DNA of 64,000 bases from Flavobacterium sp. ENC (GCF_020991415.1 NZ_JAJMOY010000008.1:100844-164843), one strand, 5' to 3'. Shown: positions 46,378 to 56,600, counted from the stretch's first letter. The notes: generated by a model from the sequence alone, not told the origin. Translations and numbers: made by a program.

Positions 46378-48933
46378 ATGGCAAACAATCTTAAAATAAA
46401 AAAATACTGGATCACCACGCTTTGCATGGTATTTTGTTCATTGGCTACTTTTGCGCAAAATTTAAGTGATGCGAAAAGCAGTGCTGAGCAAGGTAAAAAA
46501 GAAGAGACAAACAAGGCAGCATTGGCCAGCCCTGAAATTCTTGCTCAGGAAAAAGCAGCGTTAATCGCATTCTACAATAGCACTAATGGTGCTGCATGGA
46601 AGAATACGGTTAACAATGAAGGAGCCTGGCCCATCAATGATCCAAATGCTGTCGTAACACGTTGGAACAGTGCCACTAAAACGGGTTGGTATGGGATTAC
46701 GCTACTCAGTGCGGAAGGAAGGGTCCAGTTCCTAAATTTAAGCAATAACAATGTAACGGGAACGGTGCCAAACCTGGGTGGTTTAACAGAATTGGTTTCA
46801 ATCACGCTTAACAAAAACAAAATAACAGGAGGAAATATTGATGCCTTCAGTGAATTAACAAAACTATCTTTTATAGACGTATCTTCTTGTAAGCTTGATG
46901 GAAATCTGCAATCACTTATGAAGTTAACAGATTTACAAAACTTTATAGCTCCTGCTAATAATATAACCGGGACTTTCCCTGAAGATTTTTACAAACTATC
47001 GAAGTTAAAAGAACTAGACGTATATCTTAATAAATTAGAGGGAGATTATAGTCTTCTGGGGCAAATTCCTACCTTGACAATTTTAGCATTAACTGGAAAT
47101 AATTTTAATAAAACAGGGTCTCCGGATTACAACAACAGATCCATTCCGGAAAGTTTTAAAAACTTAACCAATCTGACGTCTTTAAGATTAGAACAGAATG
47201 GTCTTAAAAACAACCTGAAAGTTGTAGGTAATATGGTAAATCTAGCCAATTTACAAATTGACAATAATCTGTTTGAAGGTGCTTTACCTTCAGAATTGTC
47301 TGCACTAAAAAAATTAAACTTTTTTAGCTGTAGTGGTAACGCAATAACAGAAATCTCAGCACTATCGGGTGCAAATTTATTACAAACCGTTACTATTCAA
47401 TCCAACTTAATTACCTCTCTGCCTCCTGAATTCGCTCAGTTTCCTAATCTGACTTCCATAATTGCATCCAGAAATAAACTTAGTGGTCCACTTATCGATT
47501 TGACTTCCTCTAAGCTTACTTATTTTGATATATCGGGCAACTACTATAGGTTTGTTGACATGGAGCCTGTTTTTTCGAGGTACAAAAACTTAACACCTGT
47601 TAGTTTTATTTATTCGCCACAGGCAAAAACAGATCAGACCGAAACAATAAGTCGTGCGGCCGGAACTTCCGTAACTCTATCCATGTCTGATGATGGAGTT
47701 CACAGGTATACCGATAATGATAAATTTCAGTGGTATAAAGGATTTTATCCTAGCGGAGTTCTAATTCCTTCGGGCGAATCGAGACAACTTACACTTTCTA
47801 ATTTAAAGCTGTCCGATGCAGGATATTATTACTGTTTATCGACACACCCTCAAATTACAAATGCAGCAGCTGCAAGTCAAAATCTTATTTTAGAGAGACA
47901 ATCCATTACATTACTGATAGCAACTTGTCCGACAATAGCAGGAAGTATAAAAACCACTGCAGAAAAATTCTACACCAATACAGAAAGTAGTTTCACATTC
48001 GAAACTACCGCTACCGGTTTAACGTATGAGTGGTCTGTAGCCACAGCGGCAGGAACTCCGGTAAATGCAGCACCATCCAATACAATTGGATCCTATTCCT
48101 ATACTTTTTCAGAAGCCGGAGATTATATAGTAACCTTAATTGCGAAAGATGCTAAAGGATGTGCTACAACCTTTACAAAACCTATTCAGGTAATTAACGA
48201 AAGATATTGTGCAAAAGACCCTATAAATTTTGGCTTCGAAACCGCAACTCCAAATTTAAATTACACCTGGATCTGTTCGGATGCTTCGGGCAATATAGTA
48301 CATACGGTTACAAACACAACAGGCCTGTATACTTTTACACCCCAACTTGCCGGTGACTATGAAGTAGAATTAATTGTGAAGACGGCAACCAGTTGTAAAA
48401 CCTTGTTTACCAAAAATATTACTGTAGAGGATTGTACTCCAATTGTTTCCTGTACGGTAAACAATCCGCTTACGCAAAAAGTACACAGTTTGTTCATCAA
48501 TTTAATCACTAAACTGGAGAATACTCCAAACGGAACAGATGTAAATGTATACGCCCGCAATGAGATTATCGCTTTATCTTCTTATGTGGCAGGAACTACC
48601 AACAGCATTTACAATTTTAGTAATTCAGGTGCGGCTGTAACGTTCTCGTTTTCGCAAAACGGAGCTGAAAATGATGTGTATATACCTAAATCTGGGTCGG
48701 GAGCCATTTCAGGCATCGATTTAAGCAAGTATTTTGGCGCACAGGGCACCACTGCTGTTACGACCAATTATAGCAACGGAACTAACGGTTCCGGTGGTTA
48801 TGTCCGAAATATTGATTTTTGTCCAATCGCAGAATGTATTCCAATTACCGGGGTCATCAACATTGTCAAAAAAGCAACTGCACAGGCAAAAAGATCAGGG
48901 CAAAGTTCAACAAACGCTGGTTCAAAAATATAA
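46378..48933 (+). CDS. Secreted LRR-Ig-PKD protein, paralogue 4
   Basis: 851 residues. The signal peptide is nearly identical to its paralogues (ANNLKIKKYW, ending ATFAQ). The N-terminal IGFDV segment of about 40-50 residues is missing and replaced by a short linker (LSDAKSSAEQGKK). The LRR cap EKAALIAFYNSTNGAAWKN matches paralogue 2 closely. LRR units at about 120-398 are irregular. An Ig-like domain (about 418-515), one full and one shortened PKD-like domain, and a second-type module (about 688-815, ending IDFCPIAEC) follow. The tail ends SSTNAGSKI. Confidence 0.8.
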   Translation: MANNLKIKKYWITTLCMVFCSLATFAQNLSDAKSSAEQGKKEETNKAALASPEILAQEKAALIAFYNSTNGAAWKNTVNNEGAWPINDPNAVVTRWNSATKTGWYGITLLSAEGRVQFLNLSNNNVTGTVPNLGGLTELVSITLNKNKITGGNIDAFSELTKLSFIDVSSCKLDGNLQSLMKLTDLQNFIAPANNITGTFPEDFYKLSKLKELDVYLNKLEGDYSLLGQIPTLTILALTGNNFNKTGSPDYNNRSIPESFKNLTNLTSLRLEQNGLKNNLKVVGNMVNLANLQIDNNLFEGALPSELSALKKLNFFSCSGNAITEISALSGANLLQTVTIQSNLITSLPPEFAQFPNLTSIIASRNKLSGPLIDLTSSKLTYFDISGNYYRFVDMEPVFSRYKNLTPVSFIYSPQAKTDQTETISRAAGTSVTLSMSDDGVHRYTDNDKFQWYKGFYPSGVLIPSGESRQLTLSNLKLSDAGYYYCLSTHPQITNAAAASQNLILERQSITLLIATCPTIAGSIKTTAEKFYTNTESSFTFETTATGLTYEWSVATAAGTPVNAAPSNTIGSYSYTFSEAGDYIVTLIAKDAKGCATTFTKPIQVINERYCAKDPINFGFETATPNLNYTWICSDASGNIVHTVTNTTGLYTFTPQLAGDYEVELIVKTATSCKTLFTKNITVEDCTPIVSCTVNNPLTQKVHSLFINLITKLENTPNGTDVNVYARNEIIALSSYVAGTTNSIYNFSNSGAAVTFSFSQNGAENDVYIPKSGSGAISGIDLSKYFGAQGTTAVTTNYSNGTNGSGGYVRNIDFCPIAECIPITGVINIVKKATAQAKRSGQSSTNAGSKI

Positions 48934-48952
48934 CTCACTTAAGATAAAAAAA

Positions 48953-48992
48953 CACTAATTGTTTTAACGGACAAGTAGTTATAAAAAAAAGA
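48953..48992 (+). repeat. Conserved intergenic cassette, copy 3
   Basis: The 69-bp gap before paralogue 5 contains cactaattgttttaacgg then acaagtagttataaaa, almost identical to the other two copies. Confidence 0.8.
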
Positions 48993-49002
48993 AAATTAGA
49001 TT

Positions 49003-52000
49003 ATGGCAAACAATCTTAAAATAAAAAAATACTGGCTAACCACTCTTTGTATGGTGTTTTGTTCATTGTCGTCCTTTGCGCAGGATTTGAGTGATGCAAC
49101 GATTGGTTTTGATGTCGCCAGAGCAACTGCTTCTTTAAGAGAGCATGGTGTTAAGAATCAGGATATCGAATCTGAAATAACTAAAAGAAGAGAGTTGTTT
49201 CAAACTCAGTATTTGACAATGAAAAAAAGTACGGATTCTATTTCAAAAAAAATAAGATCCGAGCAATTATCAAATGCAATGAATAATCGTTCTGCAGCGG
49301 GAGAAATACCACAAATTGAAATAGATGCACTAAAGGCCATATTTAACAGTACCAATGGAGCAAACTGGAGAAATAAAGGAGGATGGGATGGCTTAGGCGG
49401 AGCCTGGTATGGAGTACAATTTAATAATGGTCATGTATCTGAAATAAATTTAGATTCAAATAATCTTTCTGGTACTATTCCTAAAGAAATTGAGAATCTG
49501 CCCTATTTAAGAGTTCTATCTTTAAATAGTAACAAAATAACAGGTGAGATTCCTAAGGAAATTGGTAAGCTAACGATATTATACAACTTAGGCTTATCAG
49601 GAAATCAATTGACCGGCAATATTCCAACAGAAATTGGTAATATGGCTGAGTTAACTTTACTATATATAAGTTCCAATCAATTGTCAGGAAGTATTCCTAA
49701 ACAAATTGGAAATGTGTCAAAACTATATCTCTTCTATGCGAATGGTAATAATCTGAGCGGCTCAATACCTGTTGAAATTGGAAATTTACAAAAGCTTCAA
49801 GAGGTGCGACTAAGCCAAAATAAGCTTACAGGTGAAGTGCCTGTCGAAATAGCAAATCTAAATTCTTTAGTCTGGTTAGTTCTTCAGGATAACTCTCTAT
49901 CGGGCACTATTCCGCCAAGAATTTTTAAAATGACAAAAGCAAGCTTTATATACTTAGGAAATAACAATTTTACCGGCGTCATACCTACGGATATTGGCGA
50001 TAATCCAAATTTATATATTCTTGATTTAAGCATAAACAAATTATCAGGACCAATTCCTCCAAGCATAGGAAAATTAAAAATATTAAGAGGTTTAACTTTA
50101 GCTTATAATTCCCTTCAAGGTGAAATTCCTTCTGAGCTTTCAAATTGTATAGGCCTCTTTAGATTAACATTAAATAATAATCAATTGGAAGGGGAAGTGA
50201 AGTTGAATTTTCAGGAGCTAAACACCTTATATGAACTCAATCTTGCCTCTAATAAGTTGACAGGAAAAATATCTGACTTTTCAACACAGACCTATTTAAA
50301 ACTATTAAATTTGAGTGACAATAAATTTCGTTTTGTAGACTTTATCGACCAATTTAACGCTCATAAATCTAAAGGAGCCGGATTTTCTTTTTCTCCCCAA
50401 GCAAAAATTGGAAATTTAGAAACAATTAATAAAAACTCAGGGAGTTCTGTTGTTTTAGATATGTTTTTAAACACAGATAACAGATCGCATGAGTTAGACA
50501 CTTATCAATGGTTTAAAAATGGCACTGAAATTACAGGTGCTGTTACTAAAACATACACAATTAATAATTTATCTGATTCAGATGCCGGGTTATATACTTG
50601 TAAAGCCTATCATAGTACTAATCCTGATATGTCACCGCTAATTTTAGAAAGAGAGGCCATAACATTACAAATAACAAACTGTCCATCAGCACCGGGAACT
50701 TTAAAATCAACCGCAGAAAAATTCTACACCAATGCCCAAAGCAAGTTTTCATTTGAAACTACCGCTACCGGTTTAACCTACGAATGGTCTGCAGCAACCG
50801 CAACAGGAACTCCGGTAAACACATTGCCATCCGGTACCAAAGGATCGTATTCATATACTTTTACGGAAGTTGGTGATTATGTGGTGACCCTGATCGCGAA
50901 AGACGCTAATCAATGTTCGACCACATTCACGAAAGCCGTTAAAGTGGTAGACCGATATTGTGCTAAAGAACCCGTTGATTTTGCCTTCGAAACAACATCT
51001 ACGAATCTGAACTATACCTGGACGAGTACCGATTCTTCAGGGAATATCGTCAATACCGTAACCAACAGAACGGGGCTTTATACTTTTACACCTGAACTTC
51101 CCGGAGACTATGTAATCGAATTAGTAGCCAACGGAGCTTCACAATGTGTAAGCTTATTTACCAAAAATATTACGATTGATGAGTGTGTACCGTTTATTTC
51201 GTGTACCAAAGACAATCCGCTTTCTCCGGAAATGCACCGTTTGTTTATTACCATGATTAGTAAACTGGCAACCGCTCCAAACGGCAGTGATGTGAACGTG
51301 TATGCACACAAAGAGATTGCAGCAATGGCTCCGTATACCACGGAGAAGACTGCCATGATCTACAATTTCATCAATACCAGCAGTGCTATAAGCTTCTCTT
51401 TCACCAAAACCGCTACGGAAAGTGATATCTATCTTCCTAAATCTGCTACGGGATCGATTACGGCAATTGATTTAAGTAAATATGAGGATGCTCTTACAGC
51501 AACTACTGTGGCGACTACCTATACTAATGGTATCCCGAATACGAAAGACGGTCACGTTAAAAATATCGATTTCTGTCCTAAAGAATTGTCTTGTGTATCG
51601 CATGTCGCGCTTGTTATAGATGAGTCGGGTTCTATTGATGCCTCTGAATTCAATAAAATCAAAAAACAGTTAAAATCATTTGTGCTGCAACAAGCCAAAA
51701 CCAACGACGATATCGGATCCAACATTCATGTTTCCATCACCGGTATGTCGGATAGTGATGTAAATACAAGAACAGATTATATCGAACCTCTTAAAATGAC
51801 AATGAGCAATGTAGGCTTGTTTAACGACTGGATCGATCAGTTAGGAAAACGATACGGTAAAAAAACCGGAATCAGCCAGGCTTCCGATTACTGGAAAAGT
51901 GGACTGGATGGTGCTCTAGCTTATAAGATGAAACCGACTTTTGTGATCATGGTAACCGATGGTGCACAAACGGATGATGTGGCCGGTTTAAGAGCCACCT

Positions 52001-52908
52001 TTAAAAAGTTCAACAACAATAATAAAGCAGAAACAGAACCAAAACTGCCTCACTTATATGTAGTGGGTATTGAAAACGGTTTCTACATCGACAGAGATTC
52101 GTATACCAGTAAAGGCATCCCAAGAGATCAGGACCCTAATTACAATCCGTCGTTAGCGCCTAAAGATAATCTGACAGCGAGAACAACACCGTTCCTTACC
52201 AAATCTTTACAGTATCTTTTGGATCTTACGCCAACAGAATGGCCGTTATCAGACATCAATCAGTTTACGGTGGGTACGTATTACGGACACGATAATTTTG
52301 AGTTACTGGCTTCAGATGAAACCTATTTCTCAGATAAATTAGCCGATGGAAAAGTAGTCTGCGGAACTGCTGCGATAAAAGATTTCTGTGATGACTGTTT
52401 CTCTTTCAAACCGGAACCCGGAAAAGAATATATCCTGAGTGCCTGGGTAAAAGAAGAGTCTTTTATACAAGTAAAAAATTACGAAAACCCGGCAATCAAA
52501 ATTGTTTTCTATAACAATAAAGAAGCATTGGACATCCCTGCCCAAAGAATTGATTCATTAGTAGTAAAAGCCAATGGTGATATTATCGACGGCTGGCAGC
52601 GTGTTGTGAAGAAATTCAAAATACCAACAGCAACCATTACCATGGCAATCGAGCTGGAAAACATGAGCCCAAGTATCCCGGTGTATTTTGATGATATCCG
52701 AATTCATCCGCTACAGGGAAGTGTCAAATCATTTGTTTACGATCCTGTAACCTTCAAACTGATGTCGGAACTGGATGAAAACAATTACAGTACTTTTTAC
52801 GAGTACGATAATGAAGGCGGCCTGGTTCGTGTCAAGAAAGAAACCGCAAAAGGGATCAAAACCATTCAGGAAACCCGTTCCGGTAGTGTAATTAATATAA
52901 CCCAATAA
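49003..52908 (+). CDS. LRR-Ig-PKD-VWA protein with RHS-associated C-terminus, paralogue 5
   Basis: 1301 residues. The first ~860 residues follow the family: signal peptide, ATIGFDVARATASLREHGV, about 12 LRR units (145-446), an Ig-like domain (470-560), one full and one shortened PKD-like domain, and a second-type module (730-860, VKNIDFCP). Here the protein continues. A von Willebrand A domain spans about 864-1072 with MIDAS motif DESGS (ALVIDESGSIDAS) and MVTDGAQTDD. A carbohydrate-binding-like beta-sandwich follows (about 1085-1235, KEYILSAWVKEE and YFDDIRIHP). The last ~60 residues read FVYDPVTFKLMSELDENN and YEYDNEGGLVRVKKET, RHS-like sequence that I recall as the usual end of TcB-like proteins. 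Only 4 bases separate it from the next gene. Confidence 0.82.
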   Translation: MANNLKIKKYWLTTLCMVFCSLSSFAQDLSDATIGFDVARATASLREHGVKNQDIESEITKRRELFQTQYLTMKKSTDSISKKIRSEQLSNAMNNRSAAGEIPQIEIDALKAIFNSTNGANWRNKGGWDGLGGAWYGVQFNNGHVSEINLDSNNLSGTIPKEIENLPYLRVLSLNSNKITGEIPKEIGKLTILYNLGLSGNQLTGNIPTEIGNMAELTLLYISSNQLSGSIPKQIGNVSKLYLFYANGNNLSGSIPVEIGNLQKLQEVRLSQNKLTGEVPVEIANLNSLVWLVLQDNSLSGTIPPRIFKMTKASFIYLGNNNFTGVIPTDIGDNPNLYILDLSINKLSGPIPPSIGKLKILRGLTLAYNSLQGEIPSELSNCIGLFRLTLNNNQLEGEVKLNFQELNTLYELNLASNKLTGKISDFSTQTYLKLLNLSDNKFRFVDFIDQFNAHKSKGAGFSFSPQAKIGNLETINKNSGSSVVLDMFLNTDNRSHELDTYQWFKNGTEITGAVTKTYTINNLSDSDAGLYTCKAYHSTNPDMSPLILEREAITLQITNCPSAPGTLKSTAEKFYTNAQSKFSFETTATGLTYEWSAATATGTPVNTLPSGTKGSYSYTFTEVGDYVVTLIAKDANQCSTTFTKAVKVVDRYCAKEPVDFAFETTSTNLNYTWTSTDSSGNIVNTVTNRTGLYTFTPELPGDYVIELVANGASQCVSLFTKNITIDECVPFISCTKDNPLSPEMHRLFITMISKLATAPNGSDVNVYAHKEIAAMAPYTTEKTAMIYNFINTSSAISFSFTKTATESDIYLPKSATGSITAIDLSKYEDALTATTVATTYTNGIPNTKDGHVKNIDFCPKELSCVSHVALVIDESGSIDASEFNKIKKQLKSFVLQQAKTNDDIGSNIHVSITGMSDSDVNTRTDYIEPLKMTMSNVGLFNDWIDQLGKRYGKKTGISQASDYWKSGLDGALAYKMKPTFVIMVTDGAQTDDVAGLRATFKKFNNNNKAETEPKLPHLYVVGIENGFYIDRDSYTSKGIPRDQDPNYNPSLAPKDNLTARTTPFLTKSLQYLLDLTPTEWPLSDINQFTVGTYYGHDNFELLASDETYFSDKLADGKVVCGTAAIKDFCDDCFSFKPEPGKEYILSAWVKEESFIQVKNYENPAIKIVFYNNKEALDIPAQRIDSLVVKANGDIIDGWQRVVKKFKIPTATITMAIELENMSPSIPVYFDDIRIHPLQGSVKSFVYDPVTFKLMSELDENNYSTFYEYDNEGGLVRVKKETAKGIKTIQETRSGSVINITQ

Positions 52909-52912
52909 TAGT

Positions 52913-53626
52913 ATGTTCTGTAAAAAAATAATATACGTATGGGTTTTATTCACTTGTTGTTTAGCACATACACAGACGGTAAATGAGGTTTTTCAGAAAG
53001 TAGCGAAGCAATACAGCCTCGCCCAGCCTTTACAATACAAATCCAGTTATGCCCTGTACAAGGATTTCGATTCCAAAAAAATCGAGGAAAGTTACAAAGG
53101 CACTTATTATAAGAATGCGGGAAATGAAATCTATACCAAAGTCGGCGAGACCGAAATACTGAATTCAAAAACCGTTTATCTGAAAATAAGCCATCCGGAG
53201 AAAGCCCTGGAGATTTCGGATCCGGTCCCCAATTACGCCGGGGATTTTGATATGAAACCCCTGCTGGCCCTCTGCAAAATTGAAAAATTTGTTGATCGCA
53301 AAACCTATTGGGAAATAACCCTGGTGGCCAAACCCTACTCGAGTCTTCCCTATTCTAAGATTATTATACAGATTACGAAAGGCTTTTTAATACAAAAACA
53401 GACCTTTTATTACAGTACAGTAGTCAATTTTTCGAAAGATTACCGAAGCCCGGATCCACATTATCCGAGATTAGAGATTATCAATTCGAATTATAACAGA
53501 AATCCGGTTAACGCTTCGATTTTTAATAGCAAGACCTATTTTACAACATCGGCCAAAAAAGAAATCATTTTAGCCGAAAGATTGAAAAAGTACGAGATTA
53601 TCGATCAAAGAGTTTCCAATAAATAA
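52913..53626 (+). CDS. Small secreted protein between the TcB-like end and the RHS gene
   Basis: 237 residues. A signal peptide ends about residue 20 (CCLAHTQ). The mature part is beta-rich (SSYALYKDFDSKKIEESYKG, then IYTKVGETEILN and TYWEITLVAKP) and could form an open barrel like LolA/LolB, but no clear family signature is seen, so that is only a guess. It is packed 4 bp after paralogue 5 and 16 bp before the giant RHS gene, a position that suggests a role in exporting or assembling the RHS protein. Its codon use differs from the LRR genes, with more G and C. Confidence 0.65.
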   Translation: MFCKKIIYVWVLFTCCLAHTQTVNEVFQKVAKQYSLAQPLQYKSSYALYKDFDSKKIEESYKGTYYKNAGNEIYTKVGETEILNSKTVYLKISHPEKALEISDPVPNYAGDFDMKPLLALCKIEKFVDRKTYWEITLVAKPYSSLPYSKIIIQITKGFLIQKQTFYYSTVVNFSKDYRSPDPHYPRLEIINSNYNRNPVNASIFNSKTYFTTSAKKEIILAERLKKYEIIDQRVSNK

Positions 53627-53642
53627 AATAAAAAATAGATAT

Positions 53643-56600
53643 ATGTATATCAACAAGCATCTAATAGCATTTGTATTTACACTGTTTTCATTGTTCGCTT
53701 TCAGCCAGCAGGAAGAAACTTTAGGAGATAAAAAACAGGGGGATCTACTCAGCGGAAAGCCAAAGCTGCAAGTAACAGACTCTAAAATTAACGACATCAA
53801 CAAGCAAAATGTCTTTACTTCTGTAAACCCGGGAGTATCCATTCATTTTGGTTTTGCCGATGAGCCGACAAACAGCGCCGCTTTTGCAAGTGTGTATTAC
53901 AGCCAGGTGGTATTAACGGTGATTCCGCTTGATAAAAACGGAAACCCGATTACTACTTATAAGGACAAGACCGGAGCGGTAAAAACGTTCCAGAATTCTT
54001 TGACCTTAAAGATCAAACACGATTATGCTACCAAAGAAAAGAAATTTGACGATTACGTCGTATACCGCTTACCGGGCGTTCATAAAGCAGAGGTCATCGT
54101 AGAATCGATCAAATATTTTGACGCCGACGGTACCACCGAAATCAATATCACCAATGCTCCGGCCTACCTGGAGCTGAAGTTCAATACCGAACGTTATTAC
54201 AACATGCAATTGAGCAATACACAGTTTACCTCTGTGCTTCCGCTTACGCACCAATTTGTAAAATACAATTCGACAAGAGGAACAGTGGTTTCTAAAGTAA
54301 GTGATGGTGCAGATGAGTTAATCATCAACTGGACCAAAGATGCCGTTGCCCCTGCAGTAGAATATGAACTGGAATGGACGTGGATTGACAACTACAAAAA
54401 AGACGGCAGTAAATTAATGCCGTCTGAAATTGCCTTAACCGAACAGGATTTCAAACAAAACAGTACCCGAATCCAGACCAAAGAACTGGGGTACAGAATT
54501 CCGTTGGTCTACTCAAACGGTTACCTGGTATACAGGGTAAGACCTGTTGGACGCTTTCTGGATAATATTGCTAAAAACTATTACGGAATGTGGTCTTCGG
54601 GTTTGACCGACACCTTTACAAACATAAGTGATTGGAAGAACATGGTCGAAATAGACCAGCCACACGAATTGGGTAAAAAGAACTGGCAATACCAGGCTTC
54701 TTTTGCCGAAGACGGAAAAAAGAAAGAGATCGTAAGTTATTTTGACGGAAGCTTACGTAACCGTCAGACCGTAACCAAAACCAATACAGAAGGAAAAGAA
54801 CTTTCCGGTGGACAATTAGTAGACACTCAGGGAAAAGCAATTGTTGGAGAGGTAATCTACGACACACAGGGAAGACCAGCTGTAGAGATACTGCCGGCAC
54901 CTGTCAATTCATCCGGGATCCATTATTACAATGACCTGAATAAAAACATGGGGAACACAATTTATTCCCACAATGACTTCGACTGGGATAACCCGAGTGT
55001 CACCGACTGTACTCCGGTACCGGCTTCCAAAATGTCCAATGCCAATGGTGCTGGTAACTATTATTCAGAGAATAATGCTGTTACTAGTAATTTTCAGGAT
55101 TTGGTTCCAAATGCCAACGGATATCCGTTCTCTCAGGTAGAATATACACCTGATAATACAGGAAGAATCAAAAGAAAAGGAGGCGTAGGATTAGACCACC
55201 AGATCGGAAGCGGTCATGAAATGTTATATTTCTACGGTCAGCCAAAACAGGAAGAACTAAACCGTCTTTTTGGATACAAAGTAGGTGATTTCAAACGTTA
55301 CAAAAAGAATATTGTAATCGACCCGAACAGCCAGGCCAGCGTGAGTTATCTGGATCCGCAGGGAAGAACAGTAGCAACTGCCCTTATTGGAGACAACAAA
55401 GGAAATCTGGTGTCATTAGACGATGAAACCAAAGACAGTCTGCATCTGATCACTACTACCAATTTATTATCGAACAACGATAAATATTCTTCAGGTGTTG
55501 CCGGTATAGAAGAAGACGGAATCCGATTAAACGTTCCTGTTTCTGTGGTGAAAGAAGGTGAAACTACATTTGCCTACACCCTAACCAAAACAGTGGGTTC
55601 TTATACCGATTTATGCCTGACCGGAAAACAATATCCGTTTGTGTATGACTGGTCTATGGGTATGAAAAACGACTGTGCTGACGAATTACTTGTAGGAGCT
55701 GATCCGTTGCGTGCAAAATTCGGAACAGAGAGTGTAAGTACTTTTGCCCCGGTTGCCCTGACGATTGCAAAAAGAGAATACAAAGGCTTAAATAATGGTC
55801 AGTTCTTAAAAGTCGGAACCTATCCTTTAAGCAAAGATCTTAGAGTAGATCATGATGTTTTAAACAGATATGCCAATGATTATATCGCCCAATTGGTACT
55901 CGATAAAAAATGTCTTCCGGACTATTCGGGATTAGAACCAGATATTAAAGAGGAAGATTGTAACGTAACCTGCAAAAGCTGTGAAGAATCACTGGTATGT
56001 GAAAATCTTACCAAGGAGCAATGTGATGCTTTTAAACTGAAACTTTCAACTGATCCTTCTTCTCTTGGAAAAACAAGCGAAAGAGAATCGTATATTGTGG
56101 ATGCCGAAAAACAATACATTCTTAAAAACTTAAATGCCGAATTTGCTATAAGCACTATTAAATATAATGGATCACAGTATGCTGATTCAAACACTAATTC
56201 TACCATTACCCAAACTCAGATCACGACTAAAGCAAACGCCTTTAAACTTGAATTCAGAAGTTTATTGTCAGGCTGTCGTGAATTATGTGCACAACCGGTG
56301 AATGTGTGTAATCTTAACCTGCAAAATTTATTAGGGGATGTGAGTCCGCACGGGCAATACGGTTCCGTAGAAGGTTTGGAATCTGAAGATGATGAAATAA
56401 ATGATCCAGCAAAAAGCAAAATAACAGACCCGTTAAGTATCTTCAACGATCAGAACCAATTTTTATATGGTGGTTACACAACCGCTATGGATACCGTTCC
56501 GGATACGAAGGAAGTGGTAGAAATTAAAGTTTCCAATTACAACTGGAGAAAACCTGTTGGAGGTCATTACAGAGATGGAGAAGACGAAACCATATCTAAG

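Noticed and set aside
34500..52908. Recent transfer of LRR genes from plants, suggested by plant-like LRR consensus
   Set aside because: The NxLTGSIPxEIGxLxxL type is common in Bacteroidetes, and the signal peptides, PKD-like domains and flanks are bacterial.
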